In this document: piece after piece, positions 1-10,700 of the stretch
How positions within the stretch are numbered: the stretch's first letter is position 1
Layout: every line of letters starts with the position of its first letter
Source: Ceratothoa steindachneri
Taxonomy: Eukaryota; Arthropoda; Malacostraca; Isopoda; Cymothoidae
Direction of reading: 5' to 3'
Assembly (NCBI GenBank): GCA_963969495.1
Contig: OZ018323.1
Location: forward strand, 67,849,720-67,913,719
Length of the DNA stretch: 64,000 nt
Notes under the pieces: generated by a model
What the model was told of the DNA's origin: nothing
What the model saw: the letters and a program-made list of their open reading frames with translations, nothing else
The model's database searches: none
Position numbers and translations under genes: made by a program

Positions 1-159
1 CTAATCTCCGGCCGAAACTCTTTACCTTACCCAAATACCCCTCCTGCTAAGCGACATAGGCATGGTAACGCCCCCCTCTGCTGGTGTTTCTGCCCACGCA
101 GTCCTCTCACACACAGTAGAATTTTCGTGGCGGAGGTGCATGCACCTTTTATCCCCCGC
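1..159. other. Unassigned flank left of the older LINE
   Basis: GC-moderate sequence lying before the inferred 5' end of the older I-clade LINE. I see no gene, tRNA or repeat signature in it. It may be unique flank or part of an element cut by the window edge. Confidence 0.3.
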
Positions 160-1124
160 CCCCGTAACGGGCGCGGCGATTTGCTTTCCTGCCCGCCGTG
201 GTGATGGTGACTCAGCACCCCGTCCGACCCCAGCTTAGCCTCTTTCCCTTCCTTCAGAACACTTGTTTCCTCGCTTTTCATACAACCTCTCCCACAACCT
301 TCTCTGGTCAGCTTCTAATTTAACAGGGTAGATGCTGACCTTCTCAGCCAACTATCCCAGATCGGGGTTTCGGGGGGAGGGGACAATGTTCCCTAACCCC
401 TGAGCTCCGGTTTGGGATGGTGGGTTTTTAAAAACCTGCTTCATCCCCAAAATGGCCAAAATGGTGGCACCTGGCTCTGCCAGGCCTGTACTCACCCTTC
501 GCACAGCGGGCCACTGCCTGGGGTGATTAGCGTTCGCATCCCGTGAAAAAAAGGGTTGCCATGCCCAATGATGAAAACTTTCTAAAACCAAAACCTATCT
601 CCATTTTCCCCTTTAAAAACAACGGAGCCGCCCTCAGGCAGCTCCCCAGAAAAAAAGGAACGTCTCTGGTTTCCCAGGGGACCCTCCATTACTCTTCAAC
701 TGGAGAGGAGGCTTACTCCTCTCCAGTGCCTACGGGTGCAGTGGCTCACCGTCGCCACGTGACTCCAGCTCAAATCTGGCAGTCCTGCCTTTGCTTTCAC
801 AGGGAACTACCAGGAAAGCCAGCAGGCATCCCATAACCGGCCGCTCCACGTTAAAGCGGCTTGGTAGGGAAAACCCCATTAGGGGGGGAAAGGGAAGAAA
901 GGTCCCATCGGCCGCTTTCCTCTTAAAGACCTGCTGGCCCAAATATTAAATCTAGAGGGGGTGAATGCCTATGCCCCCCGAAAGTACATGGACGAAACAG
1001 ACATGACCTGTGATGTCCTGGGGGAGATGGCCAAATGGAGGCCACCCTGAGATAGACATGCTCCCTGACGCAGCCCAGCCTCAGAAGGTGGGGCCTTACA
1101 TGGGGGCAGATTCGGGCTCGGCAT
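160..1124 (+). mobile_element. Older I-clade LINE (copy B), left part: 5'UTR and start of ORF1
   Basis: This stretch matches 1125-2190 of copy A throughout with many substitutions. It begins at the same CCCCGTAA-type 5' end, carries the same 5'UTR blocks (CCCCAGCTTAGCC near 229, GACAATGTTCCCTAACCCC near 382) and runs into the ORF1 start near 560 (ATGCCCAATGATGAA). It breaks at TCGGGCTCGGCAT, and the same element resumes at 7688 with the same 13 bases. It is therefore the 5' half of an older element split by copy A. ORF1 here is disrupted by stops and frameshifts. That the halves were once continuous is an inference from the shared breakpoint and from the right half starting exactly where this one ends. 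Confidence 0.8.
1112..1124. repeat. Target-site duplication, left copy (copy A)
   Basis: TCGGGCTCGGCAT, identical to 7688-7700 immediately after the A tail of copy A. The last base could be chance, so the duplication is 12 or 13 bp. Duplications of this length are usual for target-primed reverse transcription by APE-type LINEs. Confidence 0.85.
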
Positions 1125-1636
1125 CCCCGTAAGGGGCGCGGCGATTTGCCATCCTGGCCGCCGTGCTGACAGGATTCAGCACTCCGTCCGGCCCCAGCTT
1201 AGCCTCTCTTCCTTCCTTCAAAACACTTGTTTCCTCTCTTTTCACACAACCTCTCCCACAACTTTCTCTGGTCAGCCTCTAATTTCACAGGGTAGATGCT
1301 GACCTTCCTTTCAGCCAACCGTCCCGCTGAGGGGGTGGGGGACAATGTTCCCTAACCCCTGAGCTCCGGTCTGGGGTGGCTGGTTTTTAACAACCTGCTT
1401 CATCCCCACCCATACCTTCCACACATCCCTTTTCCTCTCCTCTTCACAACCTATATTTTTTTTTACGCCGTGTCTAAGGTGGAGCCGCAATGCCGATGGA
1501 CTGCCAGGCCACCAGGCGGGAGGGGTGGTCCGAAATGGCGGCGCCTGGCTCTGCCAGGCCTGTAAGCACCTCTTGCAGTGCGGGCAACTGCAAGAGGTGA
1601 TGAGCTATTGCGTCCCGTGGCAAAAATAGGGTCACC
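1125..1636 (+). promoter_or_regulatory. LINE 5'UTR / presumed internal promoter region
   Basis: GC-rich leader conserved in copy B (160-560), copy D (about 54990-55497, minus strand) and copy C (about 33200-33932, minus strand). LINE transcription normally starts from an internal promoter at the 5' end of the element, so the conserved first 100 bases are the likely place. No TATA box is evident. The promoter role is inferred from the family. Confidence 0.45.
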
Positions 1637-4009
1637 ATGCCCATGGATGAATTAATAAAACCTCAAACCCCTTTAACTCCCCCTTGCTCATCGACGGAGC
1701 CGCCCTCGGGCAGCTCCGCCGGCATGGGACCCTCCATATTTCTCTAACCGGAGAGGAGGCTTACTCCTCTCCTTCGCCTACGGGTGCAGGGGACTCCCCC
1801 TCACCCCCTTCTCTGGTGGAGCTTTCGGGCACCCTTTTCCCAGCGGCAGTCCCCTCTTTTCTTTCCAAGGGGACTGCCAAGAAAGCCAGCAGGCAGCCCT
1901 TAGCCAGCCGCTCCCCATCAAAGCGGCTCGGTAGGGCAAACCCCCTTAGGGGGGAGAGGGAAGCCAGGCCCCTTCGGTCGCTTCCCTCAAAAGACCTGCT
2001 GGCAAGAATTATAAACCTTGCCGGGGTCAAGGCCTGTGCCTCCCCACACAAGACTGGCGACACTGCCAACGGGACCTGCGATGTCCTGGGAGGGGATGGC
2101 CAACTGGAGGCCCCTCCTGTGATAGACATGGTCCTTGAGGAGACCCAGCCTCAGACGGTAGGGCCTTCCATGGGGGGGAATTCGGGCTCGGCGCCAAGCA
2201 CCGAACCCGAATCCGCCCCTATGCAAGGTACTCCTCAAATGGCTGAGGGCTCCGAGGCAGTAAAAGGAGGGGAGGGATCTCCTCCGACAGGTGCCCCTAC
2301 GACAACCAGGACCTTCTCCATTTCGGAGAGGGACCTGGCTGAGGCCGGTCCATCTGGCCTGGGGGCTTCTGCCGGCGGAGGTGAGAAGCGACTTCATTCC
2401 CCGCCCTCCTCTCCAAAAAAGAAAAAGACTGGGCTCCTCTCCATCCGCGGGGGCTGCGGGGACGGATGGGTCTGCTACCACTTTGGTAGGCGACCAAGCC
2501 AAGATCGGCACATCCGGCCCCTCTACCCCCTCGTGTGCGGAGCCCCTGACCAAGACTTACACCAAGAGTGCACAGGGCGGAGCCTCGATGACATCGGGGC
2601 CCCTCATTCAGAGGTTACCTGGCGTTTTCGAGCCCGCTGTCTTCAAACGCTTCCTCGTTATTCGCTCCACTGATGGCAGCATGTTGTCCAAGGGCAACAT
2701 GATCCATCAGAGGAGAGGATTAGCTAGTGCAATTGGTAGAGAGCCGAAGGTAACCCGTTTCTCGGACGGGAGCCTTCTGGCGAATGCGGCGAATCCCGCC
2801 GAGGCGGCCAAGATAAGTGCTCTTCGGACACTTCATGGCACCCCGGTGAGTGTGACGCCGCACTCTACCATGAACTTTGTGAAAGGAGTAGTTTATGCGA
2901 GGGAACTCGTTGACTACTCCATTGAGGACATCACCCTAGAGCTGGCCGACCATGGGGTGGTCAAAGTCGAACGTGTGATGAGAAAACAGGGAGGGGCCTC
3001 GAGACCCACCCCTACACTCTTCGTCACGTTCGACTGTGACAAGCTCCCTGAGTCGGTGCGTGCCGGTTGGTACCGCTACCGCGTGAAGGCATTCGTGCCA
3101 CTGCCGCGGTGGTGCAATTACTGTCACCGCTTCGGCCATACGAATCGCTCATGTAGACGTGCAAAGTCGGGGTCACCCGAAGTCTGTGTAAATTGCTCCA
3201 AGGTCGCACACGATAAGTCCAAATCGTGTGTGGCCAAGTGTGTCAATTGCGGAGAGCCGCACCCTGCTTCTTCGAAGCAATGTGGTGCATATCTCCTTGA
3301 GAAAGAAATCCTGGCCGTTCAGGCCCAATATCGACTCTCATTCCGCGAGGCAAAGGACTTGGTCCTGGCGCGCTCGGCTCTGCCTGGGACGTCATATGCC
3401 TCAGTAGTTAGAAAGGCACCCTCTGCTCCTGGCCCATCCAGGCCAACGAGCACGGTTGTTTCCGCGCCCATTCGGAGCCCTTCTGCGGGCTCTACCCAAC
3501 CCGGGCGCTCCCCTGGTAAAGCTGGCGGCAAAAAGGGTTCATACCCAGCCCCGGCTAAAACCAGGGCTCCCCCCTCTTCCCCCAGCGTGACCGTTTCCAG
3601 CAAGGCGAAACGGCCACGCGCCTCCACCGAGTCGTTAGACTCACAGGAGGCAACACCCCTGAAGATGGTCGCTAGGCCATCTTCGGGGGTTCCTAAAGCT
3701 GTCCCCCGAAAGGAGGACAGCAACAAAGGAGCTTCGGCTCCTTTGCCCACGCCCCGAGGTGGAGCGAGTGGCTCGGAGACGGTGGTTCCTCGAAAAGAGG
3801 CCCCCCCGCCTCCGAAGCCGCAGCGCCCGCCTAAGGTTTCGAGGCGGAGGGAGGAAAAGACTCGCATAGCGAGCCCAACCTCCCCCAATAAGTCCTCGAA
3901 GGCGACAGCGCCTCCATCGCTTTGTCCGGCCAACAGCGCCCGGGAAGCGTACGGCCATTCCCGTGAGGGTCTTCAGTTCGATGAGGGGCCCGCGTCTCCT
4001 CCGAGCTAG
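1637..4009 (+). pseudogene. LINE ORF1 (gag-like, CCHC zinc-knuckle protein), frameshifted
   Basis: ORF1 of I-group LINEs makes an RNA-binding protein that coats the element RNA. The likely start is ATG at 1637 (MPMDELIKPQTP). An early stop follows near 1755, the frame is regained from about 1758, and a one-base loss near 2432 compared with copy B shifts into the long frame ending at the stop 4007-4009. The N-terminal half is low-complexity and Pro/Ser/Gly-rich, with a basic PKKKKT patch. A conserved central block (LPGVFEPAVFKRFLVIRS, near 2610) precedes three knuckles at about 3106-3275: CNYCHRFGHTNRSC, CVNCSKVAHDKSKSC and CVNCGEPHPASSKQC. The tail is basic and Pro-rich. It is broken by at least two frameshifts. 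The assignment to gag is firm; exact start is moderate. Confidence 0.8.
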
Positions 4010-7000
4010 GCCTGGAGGGCATATTCCTTCAATGGAATTGCCGTGGACTCCGGGCCAACTGGGAGGAGCTGCGGAGGCTCGTCCCGCTCCCCGTTAGCTA
4101 TCTTTTTGCAGGAGACCATGCTAGGCGCGTGCCCCCTGCCCGCCCTCCCGGCGTACAAGGGTCTTGCGACTCCACCACCGCGGGATGGCCGGGCTGGGGG
4201 ATGCGCGGTTTACACCCGGCATGATGTCTCCGTTCTTCCTTTCTCTTTAGATACCTCCTTTCAGGCAGTGGCTGTGCAGCTGCACCTGGATAGGAGGTAT
4301 ACTATCATTTCTGCGTACATTCCACCGTCAGCTGACTTTGACGCGGGGGACTTCCGCCGCGTCGTGGCATGGTTTCCGAGGCCCTATCTCTTGCTTGGAG
4401 ATCTGAACGGCAGGCATCCTCTCTGGGGAGATTACTCCATAAATCCCAGGGGACAAGTCCTTGCCGATCTGATCGAAGAGCTTGAGATGGGTGTCCTAAA
4501 CGTGGATGAGTTTACGCATCACTGTCCGAGAACCGCTTCATTTTCTTGCCTTGACCTATCTTTGTGCTCTTCGGATGCACAACCTGATTTTGATTGGGGG
4601 GTGGTCGATGACCTCCATGGTAGTGATCACTTTCCCATTCAAATATCATTTTCAGGGCAACTGCCACCTGAGAGACCACCTCGGTGGTGCTTGGCGCGGG
4701 CGCGGTGGCCTGCATTTCAGGAAATGACTGAATTCTCTATCTCATTCGAGGAGTTTAGGTCGGTAGATGAGGCCGTTGAGTTCTTCTCCGGCAACCTCAT
4801 CGCCGTGGGCCTGACTACTATTCTTAGGACGTCTGGGCGTTTTGCACGCCGACCACTCCCATGGTGGTCGGCCGAGTGTGAGACGGCCCTCAAACAGAAG
4901 CGTTATGCCTACATGCGCTATAAGCGCCGCCCGAACGATTTCACTGTCGCTGAATTTCGTCGGGCTAGGGCTAGGTTCCGGTATATTTCGAAGCACGCCC
5001 GCCGCTCTTCTTGGCGGGCATACGTGTCTTCACTTAACGGGAAGACCCCTTTAGCTGAGGTGTGGAAGCGAGTCAAAAAGATTCTGGGCAAGTTCTCGCA
5101 GGACCCCCCTCCCGTTCTCCAGGAGAATGGGACCGCAATCTCGGACCCCGCGTCCGTGGCGGAATCCTTAGCGACCGCTTTTTCCGCCTTCTCTAGCCGT
5201 GATGCTGCTCCGCCAGCATTCAATGCACGTCGTGATGTCGCGGAAGGCCGCCGGCTGGACTTTACCTCCAGAGGCGGAGAACCTTTCAACGACAAGTTTA
5301 CTGTGAGTGAGTTGCGTTCCGCTCTCGCTTCGTGCGCGGACACCGCCCATGGTCCGGACGATGTCCCGTACGCCATGCTTCGACACCTGGGTGAGCGAGG
5401 CATGGCCTTTCTGTTAGATTTGTTCAACAGGATCTGGGTTGAAGGTCTTCTCCCAGACTCCTGGCGAATCGCTGCTGTGCTTGCCTTTCGCAACCCGGGG
5501 AGAGATCACTCTACTCTGACCGGTTTCCGCCCAATCTCTCTAACCTTTTGCGTGTGCAAGTTGATGGAGAAATTGGTAAATGTTAGATTAGCCTTTTTCC
5601 TGGACAGCGGAGGCCATCTGTCTTCCGCACAGTGCGGCTTCCGTAAGTTCCACTCCACGTCGGATGCTCTGCTCCGACTGGAAAATGCCGTCTGCGAGGC
5701 TTTCCTTCGTAGACAGCACTACGCCACGGTGTTTTTTGATCTGGAGAAGGCCTATGATACCGCATGGCGATACGGTATCATGGAGACTCTCCACACGATG
5801 GGGGCGAGGGGACGCCTCCCAATGTTTATATCTGAATTTTTGCGAGATCGTCGATTCCGCGTACGGGGGGGGGAGCCCTCTCCGGCCCAAAGGAGCAGGA
5901 AGAGGGTGTCCCGCAGGGAAGTGTCCTCAGTGTCACACTCTTTGCCCTGAGCATCAACGGCATCACCTCGGTGCTGCCGGAAGATGTTCTCGCTACGCTC
6001 TACGTGGACGACCTTTCGATCTCTTTTGGTGCGGCCCAATGCCAACTCTGGAGCGTCGACTCCAACAGGCATTGAACCGCGTCTCTCGCTATGCCGAAGC
6101 GCACAGGTTTCGGTTTTCTTTGGCCAAGACTAAGGTGGTGCACTTCTGCCGCCATCCACGGCTTCACCCCGACCCAGATTTGTTTCTTAATGGGGTGCAC
6201 CTGGATGTGGTTGAGTCGCACCGTTTCCTTGGTCTTGTATTCGACCGACGCCTCACCTGGGAGTCTCATATTCGCAGCCTTAGGGTCTCTTGTACCCGCG
6301 CCATGGACATTCTCCGTTCCGTGACGTTCAGCGCTTGGGGCGCTGATAGGGCTACTGCCTTACTTTTTTATCGATCCTTTGTTCGTTCGAAGCTCGACTA
6401 CGGATGCGAGTTTTATGCATCCGCAGCCGAGCGTTTATTGCGGAAGGTGGATTCGATCCACCACACCGGCCTTCGCCTTGCGACCGGTGCCTTCCGCACT
6501 TCCCCCATTGAGAGCCTGTTGGTCGATGCTGAGGAGATGCCACTTGCTCTGCGCCGCGTGCAGTGCATCGCTCGCCTGTACACGCGAGCCCGGCGTCTCC
6601 CTCAGTCGCCAACAGCTCTCACTGCATCCGCAGCTGATCTTGATGGTGCCTATGCCGCCGAGAGGCGCCAGTCATACCCTAAGCCCTTCGGGTTTAGGGC
6701 CAGGAAACTCCTTCGAGAGGTAGATATAGCTCTCGGGCCGGTGGCGCCCCTGGTTCTGCCCAGGACGCCACCCTGGAGGGTACCACATTTGGCTATTTTG
6801 TCGCCACGCCTCTGCTCCCAAAGCTTGTACTGCGCTGGGAGTATTGCGTTCGACCTTTTTGGACCTTTTTGTACTCACAAAACGCCCTGAGTTCTCTCGG
6901 GGCATTGGAATCTCCGCATCCCCTGGTTCGCGAAATCCGTGACGCCACGGTTTTGGCGAGCCGGGCAGATGTCGAGATTATCTTCTGCTGGGTTCCTGGA

Positions 7001-7510
7001 CATGTCGGAATTGCGGGGAATGAGCGCGCCAAAGAGTCCGCGAGGACTCTGCGACCGGACCAGCGTTTCGCTCTTCCTCACACTGACTACATGGCAGGAA
7101 TACGGGCAGCTCTTCGGACTGCTTGGCAAAGAAGATGGGAGACGGTCGAGGGGAACTTAAAGTTGCGTGCCATTGCGCCGCGACTGTTCCCATGGACCTA
7201 TCCCCCAATGCCGCGGCGGCTTCAGGTTGCTTTCTGTCGTCTCCGAATCGGACACACTCGTGTGACGCATCGCTACCTGATGGAGCGCTTGCCTGCGCCC
7301 TATTGCAACGACTGCGTCGTCCCCCAGACTGTTCGGCACATTCTTGTCGAATGTCCCAGTCTGGGTGATCTTCGCGCACGATACCTGTCCCGGTACCGAG
7401 ATGGGCGGGGTCGCTACCGCCTGTCCCTTGTACTCGGGACGAGTGCGTGCACCATGACTAGTGGACTTATTGACTTTTTGGGGGAGGCTGGCCTTCTCCC
7501 TTTCATTTAA
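4003..7510 (+). pseudogene. LINE ORF2 (APE endonuclease - reverse transcriptase - RNase H), frameshifted and deleted
   Basis: The polyprotein that nicks the target and copies element RNA. It begins in a different frame, overlapping the end of ORF1, with IFLQWNCRGLRANWEEL. Compared with copy E it then loses a few bases near 4090, shifting into the frame that runs from there to 5950. APE motifs are QET (near 4110), GDLNGRHPLWG (near 4400) and GSDHFPI (near 4620). RT carries DVPYAMLRHL, FRPISLT and FFDLEKAYD. A nine-G run at 5865-5873 accompanies a frameshift before YVDDLSI (near 6000), and one more base is lost near 6039. Position 6862 joins the pre-RNase H linker directly to the third RNase H block, removing about 225 bp that hold the VYTDGSKS and ELVAIH catalytic segments seen in the copy at 14000. 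The C-terminal cysteine/histidine segment is still readable to 7510. Confidence 0.85.
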
Positions 7511-7592
7511 CCCGGTTTAATTGTTGTTGTTGTTTTTGTTATTGCTTTTTTATTGTTATTTTTTTTTATTGTTTCCTGTTTAATTTTTAAAG

Positions 7593-7648
7593 TAGCCTAA
7601 AACTAGGCTGTTTGTTTACGGCGACTAATGCCTAAGTCGGCAGTCGCC
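7593..7648 (+). other. Two 3'-terminal hairpins of the LINE
   Basis: Hairpin 1: AGCCTA (7594-7599) pairs with TAGGCT (7604-7609) around a four-base loop. Hairpin 2: GGCGACT (7620-7626) pairs with AGTCGCC (7642-7648), with an inner GCC/GGC stem (7630-7632 with 7639-7641) and an AAT bulge. The A tail follows 18 bases later. The same arrangement occurs in the other copies of the family. 3' stem-loops serve as reverse-transcriptase recognition sites in some LINEs, so this is the likely role here by inference. Confidence 0.7.
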
Positions 7649-7687
7649 AGATAGCCCCTTAATAAAAAAAAAAAAAAAAAAAAAAAA

Positions 7688-7700
7688 TCGGGCTCGGCAT
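7688..7700. repeat. Target-site duplication, right copy (copy A)
   Basis: TCGGGCTCGGCAT directly after the A tail, identical to 1112-1124. Confidence 0.85.
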
Positions 7701-10700
7701 TAAACACAGCCCGATTATTCTGCTGTGCGGGGCCTTCGCCAGAAGGGTCGGGTTGCTAAGATCACAAGGAGTAGAGGGATCTCCTCCGGCCGGTGCCCCC
7801 ACGACTGCTGGGACCTTCACCATCTCGGCGAAGGACCTTGCAGAGGCCGCCCCATCTGGCCTGGTAGCTCCTGCTGGGGGAGGGAAGAAGCGGGTCCATT
7901 CCCCGCTCTCTTCTCCTAAAAAGAAAAAGACTCGGGGCTCTTCTCTCTCTATGGGGGCCGCGGGAACGGACGAGGCCACTAACCTCCTTAAACGCAACGA
8001 AGCCAAGATCGGCGCGTCCGGCCCCGGTGCTCGCATGGGCGGAGAATCCAAAAATAAGACCAAAAGTGCGCAGAGTGGAGCCTCGATTACATCGGGGTCC
8101 CTCATTCAAAGATTACCCGGCGTTTTCGAGCCCGCTGGCTTCAAACGCTTCCTCGTTATTCGCTCCCCTGATGGCACCGTGTTGGCTAAGGGCAACATAA
8201 TCCATCAGATGAAAGCTTTAGCTAGTCTGATTGGTAGAGAGCCGAAGGTGACCCGTTTCTTGGACGGCAGCCTTTTGGCGAATGCGGCGGGTCCTCCGAG
8301 GCGGCCAAGATAAGTGCTCTTCGAACACTTGATGGCATCCCAGTGAGTGTGACTCCGCACTCTACCATGAACTTTGTGAAATGAGTAGTTTATGATAGGG
8401 ACAACCCCTTAGATGACATCACATTAGAGCTGTCCGACCATGGGGCGGTCAAGGTCGAACGTGTGATGAGAAAACAGGGAGGGGCCTCGAGACCCACCCC
8501 TACACTCTTCGTCTCATCACGTTCAACTGTGACAAGTTTCCTGAGACGCTGCGTGCCGGTTGGTACCGCTACTGCGTGAAGGCATTCGTGCCACTGCCGC
8601 GGAGGTGCTATTACTGTCACCGCTTCGGCCATACGCATCGCTCATGTAGACGTGCAAAGTCGGGGTCACCCGAAGTGTGTGTAAATTGCTCCCAGGCCAC
8701 ACAAGATAAGTCTAAATCATTTTTGGCCAAGTGTGTCAATTGCGGAGAGCCGCATCCCGCTTCTTCGAAGCAATGTGGTGCATATCTCCTTGAGAAAGAA
8801 ATCCTGGCCGTTCAGGCCCAGGATCGTCTCTCATTCCGCGAGGCTAAGGACTTGGTCCTAGCGCGCCCGGCTCTGCCTGGGACGTCTTACGCCTTAATGC
8901 TTAGAAAGACACCCTCTGCTCCTGGCCCAACTGGCGAACGCGCACGGTTGTTTCCGCCCCCATTCGAGCCATTCTGCGGGTTGTACTCAACCCGGGCGCA
9001 CTCCTGGTAAAGCTGGCGGCACAAAGAGTTCACCCAGCCCCGGCTAAAACCAGGGTTATTCCCCCCTTCCTCTAGCGTGACCGTTTCCTGTAAGGCGAAA
9101 CGGCCACGCGCCTCAACCGAGTCGTTAGACTCAGGAGGCAACACCCCTGAAGTTGGTCGCCAGGCCATCTTCCGGGGTTCCTAAAGCTGCCCCCCGAAAG
9201 GAGGACAGCAACAAAGGAGCTTCGGCTTTTTCGCCCATGCTTAGTGGTGGGCTGTGTGGCTCGTAGACGGTGGATCCTCGAAAAGAAGTCTCCCCGCCTC
9301 CGAAGCCGCAATGCCCGCCTAAAGTTTTGAGGCGGAGGGAGGAAAAGACTCGCATGGCAAGCACAACATCCCCCAATAAGTCCTCGAAGGCGACAACGCC
9401 TGGGGTTCTTCTTCTGGGAAGCGTACGCCCCTTTCCGTGAGGGTCTTCTCTTCAAAGAGGGCCCCCGTGTCTCCTCCGAGCTAGGCCTACAGGGCATATT
9501 CTTTCAATGGAATTGCCGTGAACTCCTGACCCCGTTAGCTAATTTTCTGCCGGAGACCATGCTAGGCGCGTGCCCCTTGCCTGCCCTCGGGGTATAAGGG
9601 TTTTGAGATGGGGATGCGCGGTTTATACCTGGCATGATGTCTCCGTTCTTCTTTTCACTAGATACCTTCTTTCAGGCAGTGGCTTTTCAGCTTGACCTGG
9701 ATAGGAGCTAAACCGTTATTTCTCCATGGTAGTGATCACATTCCCATTAAAATATCATTTTCAGGGTGACTGCTGCCTGAGAGTCCACCTCGGTGGTGCT
9801 TGGCGCGGGCGCGGTGGCCTGCATTTCAGGAAATGACTGAATTCTCTATCTCACTCGAGGAGTTTAGGTCGGTAGATGAGGCCGTTGAGTTCTTCTCCTG
9901 CCACCTCATCGCCACGGGCCTGACTACTATTCCCATAACTTCTGGCCGTTTTGCACGCCGACCACTCCCATGGTGGTCGGCCAAGTGTGAGACGGCCCTC
10001 AAACAGAAGCGTTATGCCTACATGCGCTATAAGCGCCGCCCGAACGATTTCACTCCCGGTGAATTTCGTCGGGCTAGGGCTAGGTTCCGGTATATTTCGA
10101 AGCACACCCGCCACTCTTCTTGGCGGGCATACGTGTCTTAACTTAACGGGAAAGACCCCTCTAGCAGAGGTGTTGAGGCGAGTCAAAAAGATTCGGGGCA
10201 AGTTCTCGCAAGACCCCTCCGTTTCTCAAGGAGAATCGGACCGCAATCTCGGACCCCGCGTCCGTGGCGGAATCCTTCGCTACCACTTTCTCCACCAGCA
10301 TTCAATGTACGTTATGATGTCGCGGAAATCCGCCGGCTGGACTTTACTTCCAGGGGTGGAGAACCCTTCAACGACAGGTTTACTGTAAGTGAGTTGCGTT
10401 CCGTTCTTGCTTCGTACGTGGACACCACCCATGGTCCGAACGATGTCCCCGTAAGCCATGCTTCAATATCTGGGTGAGAGAGGCATGGCCTTTCTGTTAG
10501 ATTTGTTCAACAGGGTCTGGGTGGACGGTCTCCTCCCGAATTCCTAGCGAATCGCTACTGTGCTCGCCTTTCGCAAACCGGAGAGAGATCACTCTACTCC
10601 GGCTGGTTTCCGCCCAATCTCTCTAACCTCTTGCGTGTGCAAGTTGATAGAGAAATTGGCAAATGTTAGATTAGCCTTTTTCCTAGACAGCGGAGGCCTC

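Larger units (their letters stand above)
1125..7687 (+). mobile_element. Full-length I-clade non-LTR retrotransposon (copy A)
   Basis: A 6.56 kb element with 5'UTR (1125-1636), ORF1 (1637-4009), ORF2 (4003-7510), 3'UTR with two hairpins, and an A-rich tail (7661-7687), flanked by a perfect 13 bp TSD. ORF1 has three CCHC-type knuckles. ORF2 has an APE endonuclease (QET, GDLNGRHPLWG, GSDHFPI), reverse transcriptase (FFDLEKAYD, YVDDLSI) and RNase H remnants (CWVPGHVGIAGNE). This domain order, with a C-terminal RNase H, fits the I group of LINEs. The exact Nimb/I sub-clade is not assigned. ORF1 and ORF2 both carry frameshifts, and part of RNase H is deleted, so this copy cannot make its own full machinery. 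It lies downstream of the minus-strand host gene. Confidence 0.9.

Noticed and set aside
2936..3209. Minus-strand frames opposite LINE ORF1
   Set aside because: They are shadows of the real zinc-knuckle frame in GC-rich sequence.
7593..7650. A CRISPR-like or attachment-site reading of the recurring tail sequence
   Set aside because: The recurrence is explained by LINE 3' ends: it always precedes an A tail, and the copies are dispersed rather than regularly spaced.
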